From a virus, in the IMG/VR virus record IMGVR_UViG_3300025000_000218, positions 1 through 40,632 of that record: DNA of 40,632 bases; one strand, given 5' to 3'. The first letter of the stretch is position 1. Each line of letters begins with the position of its first letter. Positions 21,454-29,342 of this stretch are shown here, piece after piece. The notes under the pieces are model-generated. The model searched no databases. It was not told the origin of the DNA and was given only the letters and a program-made list of their open reading frames with translations. The position numbers and the translations under genes are program-made.

Positions 21454-22476
21454 ATGAAACGCTTTCTTTCTTTTTTCGGCGTCGCCTTGCTCGTGATGGC
21501 AGTCGCCGCCTGGCTGTTTCCGGGGCATGAAGCGGTTGCCGCTGCAGGAGTGGAAAACCCGGAACCGATGCTGCTGATGGGCATCGTCATGAATGCCAAC
21601 ACACTTTCCGCTTTGTACCGGGCCTTCAACACCTCGTTCCAGAGGGGGTTTTCCGGCGTCTCGCCCATGTGGAGCAAAGTGGCCACACTGGTCCCGTCGT
21701 CGACGAAGACCGAGGATTACGGCTGGCTCGGGAAAATTCCCAAGATGAGGGAATGGATCGGCGATCGGCAGATCCAGAACCTGAAGCTCCACAGCTACAG
21801 CATCAAGAACAAGTCGTTCGAATCGACGGTGGGTGTCGACCGTGACGATATCGATGACGATCAGCTTGGCGTCTATTCCCCGATCTTTGAGACGCTGGGT
21901 CAGAACGCCGCCGAACATCCCGACGAGCTTGTGTTCGCCCTGTACCTCCTCGGGTTCACCACCGCCTGTTATGACGGGCAGTATTTCTTCGACACGGATC
22001 ATCCGGTTATTCAGGCAGACGAAACCGTCGCGAGCGTTTCCAACGTCCAGGCGGGCGCCGGTAACGCCTGGTTCCTGCTCGACACCAGGCGGCCGCTCAA
22101 ACCGGTCATTTTCCAGGAGCGCAAAAAAGCCAAGTTCGTGGCCATGGACAAGGAAACCGACCAGAACGTCTTCATGAAGAAGGAGTACCTGTACGGCGTC
22201 GACTCCCGCTGCAATGTCGGGTTCGGTTTCTGGCAGATGGCGTTCGGCAGCAAGCTCGAGCTTGACCCCGCCAACTTCGAGGCCACCTATGATGCCATGG
22301 GCGCCTTCACCGGCGACTATGGCCGCCCGCTGGGAATAAAGCCGAACATTCTGTTGGTCGGCTCCAGCAATGCCAGTGCCGGCCGCAAGATCGTCGAGGC
22401 ACAGTTGATCAACGGTGGCGACAGCAATACCAACTTCAGGCGTGTCGAGCTGATCGAATGCCCCTGGCTGCCGTAA
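21454..22476 (+). CDS. T: Major capsid protein (Mu gpT-like) with N-terminal signal-like extension
   Basis: The frame encodes 340 residues. From about residue 42 it is a clear Mu T-type capsid protein: MNANTLSALYRAFNTSFQRG, MWSKVATLVPS, YGWLGKIPKMREWIGDRQIQ, then GVDRDDIDDDQLGVYSPIF and IKPNILLVG. Residues 1-31 look like a Sec signal peptide: MKR, a hydrophobic core (FLSFFGVALLVMAVAAWLF) and PGHEAVAAA. GGAGG seven bases before the ATG at 21454 favours the long form. Internal ATGs at 21577 and 21589 would give the canonical start but have poor ribosome sites. The extension may be removed by the phage protease during maturation or may be a fused gene remnant. Confidence 0.9.
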   Translation: MKRFLSFFGVALLVMAVAAWLFPGHEAVAAAGVENPEPMLLMGIVMNANTLSALYRAFNTSFQRGFSGVSPMWSKVATLVPSSTKTEDYGWLGKIPKMREWIGDRQIQNLKLHSYSIKNKSFESTVGVDRDDIDDDQLGVYSPIFETLGQNAAEHPDELVFALYLLGFTTACYDGQYFFDTDHPVIQADETVASVSNVQAGAGNAWFLLDTRRPLKPVIFQERKKAKFVAMDKETDQNVFMKKEYLYGVDSRCNVGFGFWQMAFGSKLELDPANFEATYDAMGAFTGDYGRPLGIKPNILLVGSSNASAGRKIVEAQLINGGDSNTNFRRVELIECPWLP

Positions 22477-22490
22477 CCCGGTAATCGGGA

Positions 22491-22517
22491 CCAGGGAGCC
22501 GGCACCGGCATCCCTGG
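22491..22517. promoter_or_regulatory. Hairpin after the capsid gene
   Basis: CCAGGGAGCCG and CGGCATCCCTGG form an 11-bp stem with one bulge and a four-base loop. There is no T-run, so a role in mRNA protection or partial termination is more likely than full termination. Confidence 0.5.
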
Positions 22518-22542
22518 CCCCTCATCATTCATGGAGGTTGTC

Positions 22543-22956
22543 ATGCACCGTATCACTTCGTTATTCGCAATCATCGGCATCCTGCTCATCGGCTTCGCGG
22601 CCGATGCCGATGCCGTCCAGGGCAAGCGGGTCGTCGATCCGAACAACCGCCCCCTGGAATACAACTCGCCCGACAAGGCGTCCGCCGTCTGCACCACGAC
22701 CACTACCACCAAGGGCGCGATCGCCACGGTCAACACGGCCGGCTATGCACAGATCTGCTGGGAAGCTTCCGACTCCAACAACGCTGCCAAGAGGATCAAG
22801 CGCCATCTCGGCAACAACACGGCATACCTGCCCGGCACCGGAGGTTGCCTGGGGCTTAACAGCTCGTTTACCTCGGTAGTGTTCAAGCCGTATTCCGGGG
22901 CCGGGGCCGCGTACACGGTCTGCTACGAACTGGAGAAGGGAGGCAAGACGCCATGA
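22543..22956 (+). CDS. Secreted protein of unknown function within the head genes
   Basis: This 137-residue protein starts at ATG 22543, five bases after GGAGG; the ATG at 22531 overlaps that site. Residues 1-24 form a Sec signal peptide (MHRITSLFAIIGILLIGFAA, cleavage near ADA-VQ). The mature part has four Cys, a Thr run (VCTTTTTTKG) and Asn/Ser/Gly-rich beta segments (TAGYAQICWEASDSNNAA). No family is recognised. It lies between capsid and gp36-type genes and overlaps the next by four bases. An exported protein is unusual here, unless the hydrophobic N-terminus serves virion assembly. Confidence 0.75.
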   Translation: MHRITSLFAIIGILLIGFAADADAVQGKRVVDPNNRPLEYNSPDKASAVCTTTTTTKGAIATVNTAGYAQICWEASDSNNAAKRIKRHLGNNTAYLPGTGGCLGLNSSFTSVVFKPYSGAGAAYTVCYELEKGGKTP

Positions 22957-23429
22957 TCCGGATCACCTCCAAGAAGGACGGCTTCCGCCGGTGCGGTATT
23001 GCCCACACGCTTGCAGCCATCGATTACCCGAACGACCAGTTCAGCGAAGAGCAGATCAAACAGCTGCTGACGGAACCCAACCTGGTCGTGGAGGTCTTTG
23101 ATGACGAGGGGGAGCAGATCAACCTTGTGGTTTCGCTCGATACGTCGAAGCCAGACGTGGGCGCGATTCACAACGAGCTCCTCGATCTCAGGCAGCAGTT
23201 TGACCAGGTCAACGAGGAATTGACCCAGAAGCGGGATGTAAATGCCGCTCTCTCCGCGGAAAATGATCAGTTGGCCAGAGACCTCGCCGCCGTTCAGGAA
23301 GAGAACAAACGCAACATTGAGGTACTGGAAGCGGTCAAATTTGATAGGGAGAACCTGCTCAAAGAAAACAACGAGCTGCTCAATAAGGTCGCCGCGCTTG
23401 AAAAGGCCGCAACCAAAGGAAAGAAGTAA
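22953..23429 (+). CDS. FluMu N-terminal domain protein with coiled coil
   Basis: The protein has 158 residues. Residues 1-52 (MIRITSKKDGFRRCGIAHTL, FSEEQIKQLLTEPNLVVEVF) match the Mu-like FluMu N-terminal domain found before gp36. Residues 68-155 are a long coiled coil (LDLRQQFDQVNEELTQKRD through NNELLNKVAALEKAA). It is probably a minor head or connector protein. ATGA overlap with the secreted protein gene. Confidence 0.88.
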   Translation: MIRITSKKDGFRRCGIAHTLAAIDYPNDQFSEEQIKQLLTEPNLVVEVFDDEGEQINLVVSLDTSKPDVGAIHNELLDLRQQFDQVNEELTQKRDVNAALSAENDQLARDLAAVQEENKRNIEVLEAVKFDRENLLKENNELLNKVAALEKAATKGKK

Positions 23430-23432
23430 CCC

Positions 23433-23870
23433 ATGTACTGCGACCTGGACGATCTCAAGGGAGTCATGTCGGAAAAGCAGCTCATCCAGCTGACCGACGA
23501 CGCCGTGCCGCCGGCGGCGATCAACCAGGCGACGGTTGCCCTGGCGATCGCCGGCGCCGGCGAGCTGATCGACGGGTACCTGAGGGGGAGATATGCTCTC
23601 CCCCTCGATCCCGTTCCCGGTCTGGTGAAAGACCTGGCGGTGGATATCACCGTCTACCGTCTGCTCAAGCGCCGCGCCCAGAACAAAATGCCGGAGAACA
23701 TCTCCGAGGACTACAAGAACACCCTGAAGATTTTGGGCGAGATCCAGAAGGGTGCCATTACCATCGGAGCAACGGAAAAGGCGGCGCCGCCGGGGGCGGT
23801 TTCCGTCGGCGGCGCCGCCGTCACTTCCGCCGATCGCAAGTTTACCCGCGACAAGATGAAAGGGCTGTAG
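23433..23870 (+). CDS. Mu gp36-like head completion protein (DUF1320)
   Basis: The protein has 145 residues. YCDLDDLKGVMSEKQLIQLT, then AGELIDGYLRGRYALPL, VKDLAVDITVYRLL and EDYKNTLKILGEIQKG are the DUF1320 landmarks. The family is related to head-tail adaptor proteins such as HK97 gp6. Its stop is immediately followed by the next ATG. Confidence 0.93.
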   Translation: MYCDLDDLKGVMSEKQLIQLTDDAVPPAAINQATVALAIAGAGELIDGYLRGRYALPLDPVPGLVKDLAVDITVYRLLKRRAQNKMPENISEDYKNTLKILGEIQKGAITIGATEKAAPPGAVSVGGAAVTSADRKFTRDKMKGL

Positions 23871-24299
23871 ATGGACGTGCTGACGGTCGAGACCAAGCTG
23901 CTGGAAGTCATAACCGCCCTGGCGGTTTTTGCTCATGTCGACACTGCCGGCAGGAAAGCCATTCCCGAACCCGGCACCTATGGGTATCCCGCCTGCTTCG
24001 TGTATTGGGATGGTGATGACGATACCGGCACGAAGCCGCGGCCGGTCGACGCAACCGATTTTGCCGTTATTGTCCAGGTGCAGAATTACGCATCCGAAGC
24101 GGAAGCAGCCAAGGACATCTACACACTGAACGATGTGGTTCGCGCGGCGATCCGCGGGAAGTCGTTCGGCCTGGCCGGAATCGAGCCATTCGACTGCCTT
24201 TCCCGCAGGCTCACCGATTACGCCCCGGAAGAAGGGATGATCGAATACACCCACATGTACCGCACCAGGATGTATCAGCCGGTACCGGTGGACAACTGA
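23871..24299 (+). CDS. Mu gp37-like tail completion protein (DUF1834)
   Basis: The protein has 142 residues starting directly after the gp36 stop. Landmarks are VETKLLEVITAL, a central YPACFVYWDGDDDTG, a beta strand DFAVIVQVQNYAS and the C-terminal YTHMYRTRMYQPV. Order and features agree with gp37/DUF1834, a neck or tail-terminator protein. Confidence 0.85.
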   Translation: MDVLTVETKLLEVITALAVFAHVDTAGRKAIPEPGTYGYPACFVYWDGDDDTGTKPRPVDATDFAVIVQVQNYASEAEAAKDIYTLNDVVRAAIRGKSFGLAGIEPFDCLSRRLTDYAPEEGMIEYTHMYRTRMYQPVPVDN

Positions 24300-24309
24300 G
24301 GAGGACACA

Positions 24310-24465
24310 ATGGAACCACGAAAACCGGGAGCGTTCGTCAAGACGGGTGACCGCCTGGAGCCGGACGCCAACGATGAAGCGATGGCCGCCAGGATGCACA
24401 CCGGTGAGCCGAAGCGGGAAGGTAAGAGAGAGAAAGCCAGGGAGGTAACGAATGAACATCAATAA
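24310..24465 (+). CDS. Small basic protein between gp37 and tail tube
   Basis: This 51-residue product has GAGGAGG before its ATG and overlaps the tail tube gene by 14 bp. It starts MEPRKPGAFVKTGDRLEPDA and has a basic tail (EPKREGKREKAREV). Position corresponds to Mu gp38, and FVKTGDRLEPDAND faintly recalls DUF2635 proteins. The assignment is tentative; expression is well supported by start signals. Confidence 0.6.
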   Translation: MEPRKPGAFVKTGDRLEPDANDEAMAARMHTGEPKREGKREKAREVTNEHQ

Positions 24466-25384
24466 GGCTGTCCTCCTGGCAAAAGTGCAGGCGGCGCTCG
24501 GCACCGACCCGACCCCCACGGCGATTCTCAACGCGATCCTGTGCGAGAACCCGGAATACGACGTCATCGATTCCAAGGTCGAGCGCACCAACATCAAACC
24601 GAGCTACGGCGCGAACCGGTTTGCGGCGATCGGCGAAGGCCAGCGAATCAAGTTTGTCACTGAGCTGAAAGGTTCCGGGGCTGCGGCGACCCCCCCGGAG
24701 ATCGGCGTCCTGTTCCGCGGCTGCGGCTTCACCCAGACGATCGACGCGACCCCGGGTTCGGAGAGCGTCAGCTATGACCCCCACTCGGATAAGGATGGCG
24801 AGGCGATCACGATCTACTACTATCTCGATGCGATCCTGCACAAGATCATCGACTGCAGGGGGACGTTCAGCATCGATGCGCCGGTGAACAAGTATGCGAA
24901 GGTGACCTGGGAATTCACCGGCATTCACGCTGGGCCGGTCGCCGGAGAGCTGCCGACGCCGACATTCAATGAAACGGTGCCGCCGTTTGTCCGCGCCGCC
25001 GAGTTCGCTATCGACGATTATGCGGCCGTCATCGACGGGATCAAGATCGACATCAAGAACGACATCGTCAAGGAACCGGACCTCAACGCCGCGACCGGCA
25101 TCAAGCAGTGGTTCATCAAGGAACGGATGGTGTCCGGGAACATCGATCCGGAAGTGGTAGCCCTTGCGACAAAGGATTTTTGGGCCATGTGGGAGGCCTG
25201 CGAGGCGGTACCTTTTGCCGCCACGATCGGCCAGCTGACGGGGAACCGGTGCAAGATAACCGGCCCGGCGGTGCAGATCGACAAGCCGAAGTACGGCAAC
25301 CGGGAGAACATCCTGACCATGGGACTCCCCCTGGTGTTCACCCCCGGTACCGTCGACGACGACATATCGTTCAAGTTCGATTAA
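24452..25384 (+). CDS. Major tail tube protein (siphovirus type)
   Basis: The protein has 310 residues. KAVLLAKVQAALGTDPTPTA, then YDVIDSKVERTNIKPSYG, KFVTELKGSG, LFRGCGFTQTID and TIYYYLDAILHKIIDCRGTF are typical of long-tail tube proteins of B3/D3112-like transposable siphoviruses. A second beta-domain (PPFVRAAEFAIDDYAAVIDG) follows. It takes the place of the Mu sheath and tube genes and is the main evidence for a non-contractile tail. Confidence 0.87.
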   Translation: MNINKAVLLAKVQAALGTDPTPTAILNAILCENPEYDVIDSKVERTNIKPSYGANRFAAIGEGQRIKFVTELKGSGAAATPPEIGVLFRGCGFTQTIDATPGSESVSYDPHSDKDGEAITIYYYLDAILHKIIDCRGTFSIDAPVNKYAKVTWEFTGIHAGPVAGELPTPTFNETVPPFVRAAEFAIDDYAAVIDGIKIDIKNDIVKEPDLNAATGIKQWFIKERMVSGNIDPEVVALATKDFWAMWEACEAVPFAATIGQLTGNRCKITGPAVQIDKPKYGNRENILTMGLPLVFTPGTVDDDISFKFD

Positions 25385-25385
25385 C

Positions 25386-25401
25386 GCCGGTTTGAACCGG
25401 C
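25386..25401 (+). terminator. Hairpin after the tail tube gene
   Basis: GCCGGT and ACCGGC enclose TTGA, followed by TTTACATTTC. The weak T-tract suggests partial termination or 3'-end protection, giving more tube than downstream tail proteins. Confidence 0.5.
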
Positions 25402-25435
25402 TTTACATTTCATTTAAAGCGAAGGAGTAACTTGC

Positions 25436-25939
25436 ATGGCACGGGAATTAATGCAGTCCGAAAAGAATGAACTGAAGATCCTCGATGCGATTTCCAACAC
25501 CGAAATCGCCCTTTTTTACCGGCTCCCAACCACCACCGAACGCATCGCCTTCAACCGGGCCTGCTGGAAACGGGCCGGCAATAAGCTTGTGGCCAGGTAC
25601 CCGGAAGCACGGGCGGAATACGGGGAGCTCATCCTCACCGGGATCCGCGAGACCGACTTTACGTTCGATGGCAAACCGATCGCCTCCGATTCGGCGTCTC
25701 CCAGCTACTGTAAAGACTGGAAAACCAAGGTGGCCGCAACCGCCGGGGATCTGCTGATGCTGCTCGGCATGCACGTGTTCGAGGGCACCAAGGCTAAAGA
25801 AGACCTTGGCGGAACCGAGATCGACGATGGGATTGAAGCCGGGGAGGGAACTGCCGGCGAGGAGGAGCAGAAGGGAGAAGATCCGGAGGGTGAGCCCGGA
25901 GAGCCGAAGGAGGGCGACGACATTGTCCCTTTGGGATAG
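25436..25939 (+). CDS. Tail assembly chaperone, short form (lambda G-like)
   Basis: The zero-frame product has 167 residues. The globular part (1-125) is helical with TEIALFYRLPTTTERIAF and LILTGIRETDFTFDG. The tail from 126 on is extremely acidic and Gly/Glu-rich. Placement between tail tube and tape measure, and a -1 extension ending at the tape measure start, mark it as the G-type chaperone. Such chaperones coat the tape measure protein during tail assembly. The TAG stop at 25937 lies just after the slippery site. Confidence 0.85.
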   Translation: MARELMQSEKNELKILDAISNTEIALFYRLPTTTERIAFNRACWKRAGNKLVARYPEARAEYGELILTGIRETDFTFDGKPIASDSASPSYCKDWKTKVAATAGDLLMLLGMHVFEGTKAKEDLGGTEIDDGIEAGEGTAGEEEQKGEDPEGEPGEPKEGDDIVPLG

Positions 25940-26196
25940 AGCTGGAGAAGCTGAAAAACAACTGCACCCCGGCCCGGAAAGCGAAATGCGCTGCCGGGTC
26001 GGGTCCCTGGCTTGAAAAGGTTTGTGCGCAGTGCCCCAGCCGAATCTCCTATATACCCTCTCCCTGGTTCAGCCAGATCTGGTTTCTCTATCGGCTGCAG
26101 CAGGGTGGATATCCGTTTCGACCCGACGAACTCGATCTGGAAGAATGGATCGCCATTGCTGACATGAAGGACCTGATGTTCATACCGAGGCTGTGA
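25436..26196 (+). CDS. Tail assembly chaperone, long -1 frameshift form (GT-like)
   Basis: At CCCTTTG (25927-25933) a -1 slip from CCT TTG to CCC TTT joins the short form to an 87-codon extension, for a total of about 253 residues. The extension starts GIELEKLKNNC, has Cys at CTPARKAKC and VCAQCP, and continues with PWFSQIWFLYRLQQGG and LDLEEWIAIAD. It has no ribosome site or good start of its own. It ends in TGA one base before the tape measure ATG. Its ordered, aromatic-rich sequence contrasts with a random frame. This is the conserved G/GT arrangement of long-tailed phages. Confidence 0.85.
25907..26003 (+). promoter_or_regulatory. -1 programmed frameshift cassette
   Basis: An internal ribosome-site-like AAGGAGG at 25907-25913 lies 13 bases before the slippery heptamer CCCTTTG (X XXY YYZ, zero-frame CCT TTG). 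Downstream, CCCGGCCCGG (25968-25977) pairs with CCGGGTCGGG (25994-26003), including one G-U, and there is an inner AGCG/CGCT stem. The design recalls E. coli dnaX, but the hairpin is unusually far (34 bases) from the slip site. Confidence 0.75.
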
Positions 26197-28737
26197 ATGG
26201 CAAACTCCAACATCATAATGATCCGCATTCAGGCGGACGGCACCGCCCAGGTCGTTAGCGACTTCGATAAGGTGGACAAGTCCGCGGGCAAGATGGCCGA
26301 GTCCGTCAAGTCGATCGACCCGGCATCGATGCTTGCCGGCAAGGCGATCACGTATCTCGGCGGGGCTCTTGCCGGCCTCAAGCTGGCGGAGTATGTGCAG
26401 GATGCGACGATGCTGGCGGCCCGGGTCGAAACGCTGGCGCCGGTCATGCAGGTGGTCGGGAACAATGCCGGCTATACCGCGTTCCAGATGAATGAGTACG
26501 CCAAGAGCGTCGCAGCATTGGGCATCACTACCGAGGAGTCCCGGCAGACGGTGGTAAGGATGGCCGGCGCCCATATGGATCTTGCCAAAGCGGCCGAGCT
26601 GGCGCGGATTGCCCAGGACGCCGCCGTCATCGCGCAAACCAATTCGTCCGACGCGCTCCAGAAGATGATTTACGGCATCGTCTCACGGCAGCCGGAAATG
26701 CTCCGGACGATGGAGCTGAACGTCGATTTTGAAAAGAGCTACCGGCAATTCGCCGCCTCGGTCAACAAGAGCACCGACGAGCTGACGGAATACGAAAAGA
26801 TCCAGGCGGCGACGAATGCCGTTATCACCAAGGGGAAAGACATCGCCGGCACCTATGAAGCAGCCATGGGGACCGCCGGTAAACAGGTCGGGAGCCTCAA
26901 GCGCTATCACGATGAACTGAAACTGGCCATCGGCGAGATCTTCACCGACAACCTGTCGGGGGCTGTCCAGGGGTACACCAACGAAATCAAAGGACTCACC
27001 GAGTTTGTAAAAAACAACCAGTCGGTATTCAAGGGGTGGGCGAATGATCTGGGAGAGGTGGCGTATGTCATGACCCACCTGCCCGACACCATCATTCAAA
27101 AATATAAATGGGCCGTCGAGTCGATTAGGGACCCTCGCGCCTGGAGGGCTGCGAACCTAGCAGAGAAAAGAGCCTCGGAGAATCCTGGTGAAGAGGCGGC
27201 GAATCAGCAGCTCCAGAAAGAGGCGGCCGAACGCGAAAGAATAGCGAAGGCAGCGGAAGAGCGGAAGAAGCGTGAGGCAGAAGAGCAACGCCTTGCTGCC
27301 GAGGAAAAAGCCAAACGTGCGGCAGAAAAGGCCAAGCGAGCAGCGGAAAAGAGCCTGCGGGACCGCGAGGCCGTCAGTCTCATTATTTCCGAAATGGCAG
27401 CCCGCGACGAAATGATCGGCAAGGATCGGGACGAACAGGAGCTGATCCGGCTTGACCAGAAGCATAAGCAGGAGCTGAAACAGCTGCGGGGTCATCACGC
27501 GACCAAGGCACAACTCGCAGCTGCGGTGGCCTCACAGGAAAAGGAGCGTACCGAACTCGAAGACCAGCAGAAACTGGAGAAAGCAAAACGAATTGCGCTG
27601 GCGGAGGCACAGATCCTTCAGCAGCAGGTAGAGGACCGGGCCGCATGGCAGCAGCGTCTTGACGATTACCAGGTCCGAACCGGATATCTCGGTGAAGCCG
27701 AGGCTATCACGCGCCGTTACGACCGGGAGCGGGATATTCTTGCGGCACGGCAACGGACCCTTGAGGTGCAGATCCAGCAGGCGGACCAGGAGAAAAAGGT
27801 TGAAGAGTCGCTCAAGCTGCAGGCCGAGTATTGGCAGCTGCTGGATCAGATGGAACGCAACCGGCTGGCAGCGGGATACGACAGGACGATCGCCGCCGAA
27901 CGCGGCCGCCCCGCCGTGGACGCCGCCAGGGCTTACTACACCAATTCCCGCCGCGACCCCTTCCAGGACGCGGAAGCTTACGCCGCCGACAATTATAACA
28001 ACCTTTCCCAGGGGATTGAAGACGCCTATCGGTCCGGCACGTTCGGTCCCCCTGTTGGTGAAAACTTTGCCGGGCCGCTGAGTCAGGATGAAATAGAAGC
28101 TGCGCAGCAAAAGAATGAAGAACTGCTCCGCCTCGAAGAACAGTTCAACATCGACCTGCAGAAGATCCAAAAAGACCGCGTCGATTTTGTGGTGGGGTCC
28201 TTCGGTCAGCAGGTATCCCAGATCGGCCACATCCTGATGAAGGGGTCGAAAGACCAGTTCGAGGTCGGCAAGGGACTGGCGACCGCCGGCGCCGTCATTG
28301 ACACCTACCGTGCCGCGACCGGCGCATACGCGGCCATGGCGTCCATCCCGTATATCGGGCCGGCCCTGGGCGCGGCGGCTGCAGCGGCCGCGGTCGTCGC
28401 CGGCCTCGCCAACGTGGCGGCGATCGAAAGCCAGCAGTACCGCGCGGCCCGCGCCATGGGCGGTTGGGGTGAAGCGGGACAGCCGTACCTGGTTGGCGAA
28501 CGCGGCCGCGAAATATTTGTCCCGGACCAGAACGGCCGGTTCATACCTAACAACCAGATCGGAGGCAGTACCCAGGCCTTCAATGTCACCGTGGTCAATC
28601 AGATATCCACCGGCGTGTCCGACACCGTGCGGGCGGAAATGATGCGCATGGTGCCTGCCCTGCGGGATATCGCCGTCGGCGCCGTCTACCAGGCCATGCG
28701 AGAAGGCGTCTTTGAAGACGCCATGAGGGCCGCCTGA
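26197..28737 (+). CDS. Tail tape measure protein
   Basis: The protein has 846 residues and is the length-setting core of the tail. The N-terminal 100 residues resemble tape measure starts (MIRIQADGTAQVVSDFDKVD, then a hydrophobic LAGKAITYLGGALAGLKLAE). A Glu/Lys/Ala coiled coil covers roughly 325-560. A hydrophobic Ala-rich segment (about 695-745) precedes the C-terminus, which has PYLVGERGREIFVPDQNGRF, a motif common at tape measure C-termini. It starts directly after the chaperone extension and couples to the next gene by TGATG. It predicts a tail of about 120-130 nm if 1.5 Angstrom per residue applies. Confidence 0.93.
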   Translation: MANSNIIMIRIQADGTAQVVSDFDKVDKSAGKMAESVKSIDPASMLAGKAITYLGGALAGLKLAEYVQDATMLAARVETLAPVMQVVGNNAGYTAFQMNEYAKSVAALGITTEESRQTVVRMAGAHMDLAKAAELARIAQDAAVIAQTNSSDALQKMIYGIVSRQPEMLRTMELNVDFEKSYRQFAASVNKSTDELTEYEKIQAATNAVITKGKDIAGTYEAAMGTAGKQVGSLKRYHDELKLAIGEIFTDNLSGAVQGYTNEIKGLTEFVKNNQSVFKGWANDLGEVAYVMTHLPDTIIQKYKWAVESIRDPRAWRAANLAEKRASENPGEEAANQQLQKEAAERERIAKAAEERKKREAEEQRLAAEEKAKRAAEKAKRAAEKSLRDREAVSLIISEMAARDEMIGKDRDEQELIRLDQKHKQELKQLRGHHATKAQLAAAVASQEKERTELEDQQKLEKAKRIALAEAQILQQQVEDRAAWQQRLDDYQVRTGYLGEAEAITRRYDRERDILAARQRTLEVQIQQADQEKKVEESLKLQAEYWQLLDQMERNRLAAGYDRTIAAERGRPAVDAARAYYTNSRRDPFQDAEAYAADNYNNLSQGIEDAYRSGTFGPPVGENFAGPLSQDEIEAAQQKNEELLRLEEQFNIDLQKIQKDRVDFVVGSFGQQVSQIGHILMKGSKDQFEVGKGLATAGAVIDTYRAATGAYAAMASIPYIGPALGAAAAAAAVVAGLANVAAIESQQYRAARAMGGWGEAGQPYLVGERGREIFVPDQNGRFIPNNQIGGSTQAFNVTVVNQISTGVSDTVRAEMMRMVPALRDIAVGAVYQAMREGVFEDAMRAA

Positions 28738-29342
28738 TGTCTATTTTGACGATGCCCGACGTGCCGATCGGCAAGGTGAACTTCAAGCTGATCCCGCGGA
28801 ACACGGTTTTCGAGAGCGAACTGTCGGGGGATATCCAGGTTTCGCCCCTTCCCGGCGACCGCTGGTCCGCGGTGCTGACGGTAACAAACCTGATGGGCAG
28901 GGAGGCCCTGCTATGGACTGCCTTCCTGGCCCGTCTCGGCGGCCGTCGCGGCCGCTTCTGGCTCTCTCCTCCAGGTGCCCGAACGCCGATGGGAACCGCC
29001 CTGGGCGCAGGCCGTGTCGCCGGCGCCAATCAGACCGGCGATACGCTCATCACCTCCAACTGGACGCCGGACCAGTCGGAGCTGCTGATCCCGGGAGACT
29101 ACTTCCAGGTGGGCAACGAACTGAAGAAAGTGGTGGAACATGTTCCCACCAACGGCGCCGGCGAGGCGACGATCGTCTTCACCCCCATCATCCGCCGTTC
29201 ACCGGCGGATCTCGCTTCTATCATCACCACAAACCCGGCATTCGTGGCGATGCTCGCGGACGATAACCAGGCGGCGTGGGATGTCCAGGGAGCGCGTATT
29301 TACGCCTCGTCGGTCGCCTGCATCGAGGCGCTCGACCTATGA
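28737..29342 (+). CDS. Distal tail/minor tail protein
   Basis: The protein has 201 residues, beta-rich, with LSGDIQVSPLPGDRWSAVLT and then LLWTAFLARLGGRRGRFWLS. This pattern is seen in minor tail proteins next to the tape measure in transposable siphoviruses, probably forming the first ring of the tip. A C-terminal hypervariable-like part contains PGDYFQVGNELKKV. TGATG coupling upstream and ATGA overlap downstream. Confidence 0.7.
   Translation: MSILTMPDVPIGKVNFKLIPRNTVFESELSGDIQVSPLPGDRWSAVLTVTNLMGREALLWTAFLARLGGRRGRFWLSPPGARTPMGTALGAGRVAGANQTGDTLITSNWTPDQSELLIPGDYFQVGNELKKVVEHVPTNGAGEATIVFTPIIRRSPADLASIITTNPAFVAMLADDNQAAWDVQGARIYASSVACIEALDL

Noticed and set aside
22923-24401. A 492-codon minus-strand frame opposite gp36 and gp37
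   Set aside because: The plus strand holds recognisable head genes with tight coupling; the antisense frame is a composition effect.
24310-25384. Tail sheath protein (Mu gpL) after gp37-gp38
   Set aside because: The gene there is 310 codons with tube-protein features; no sheath or contractile baseplate genes follow, and a frameshifted chaperone and J-like protein indicate a siphovirus tail.
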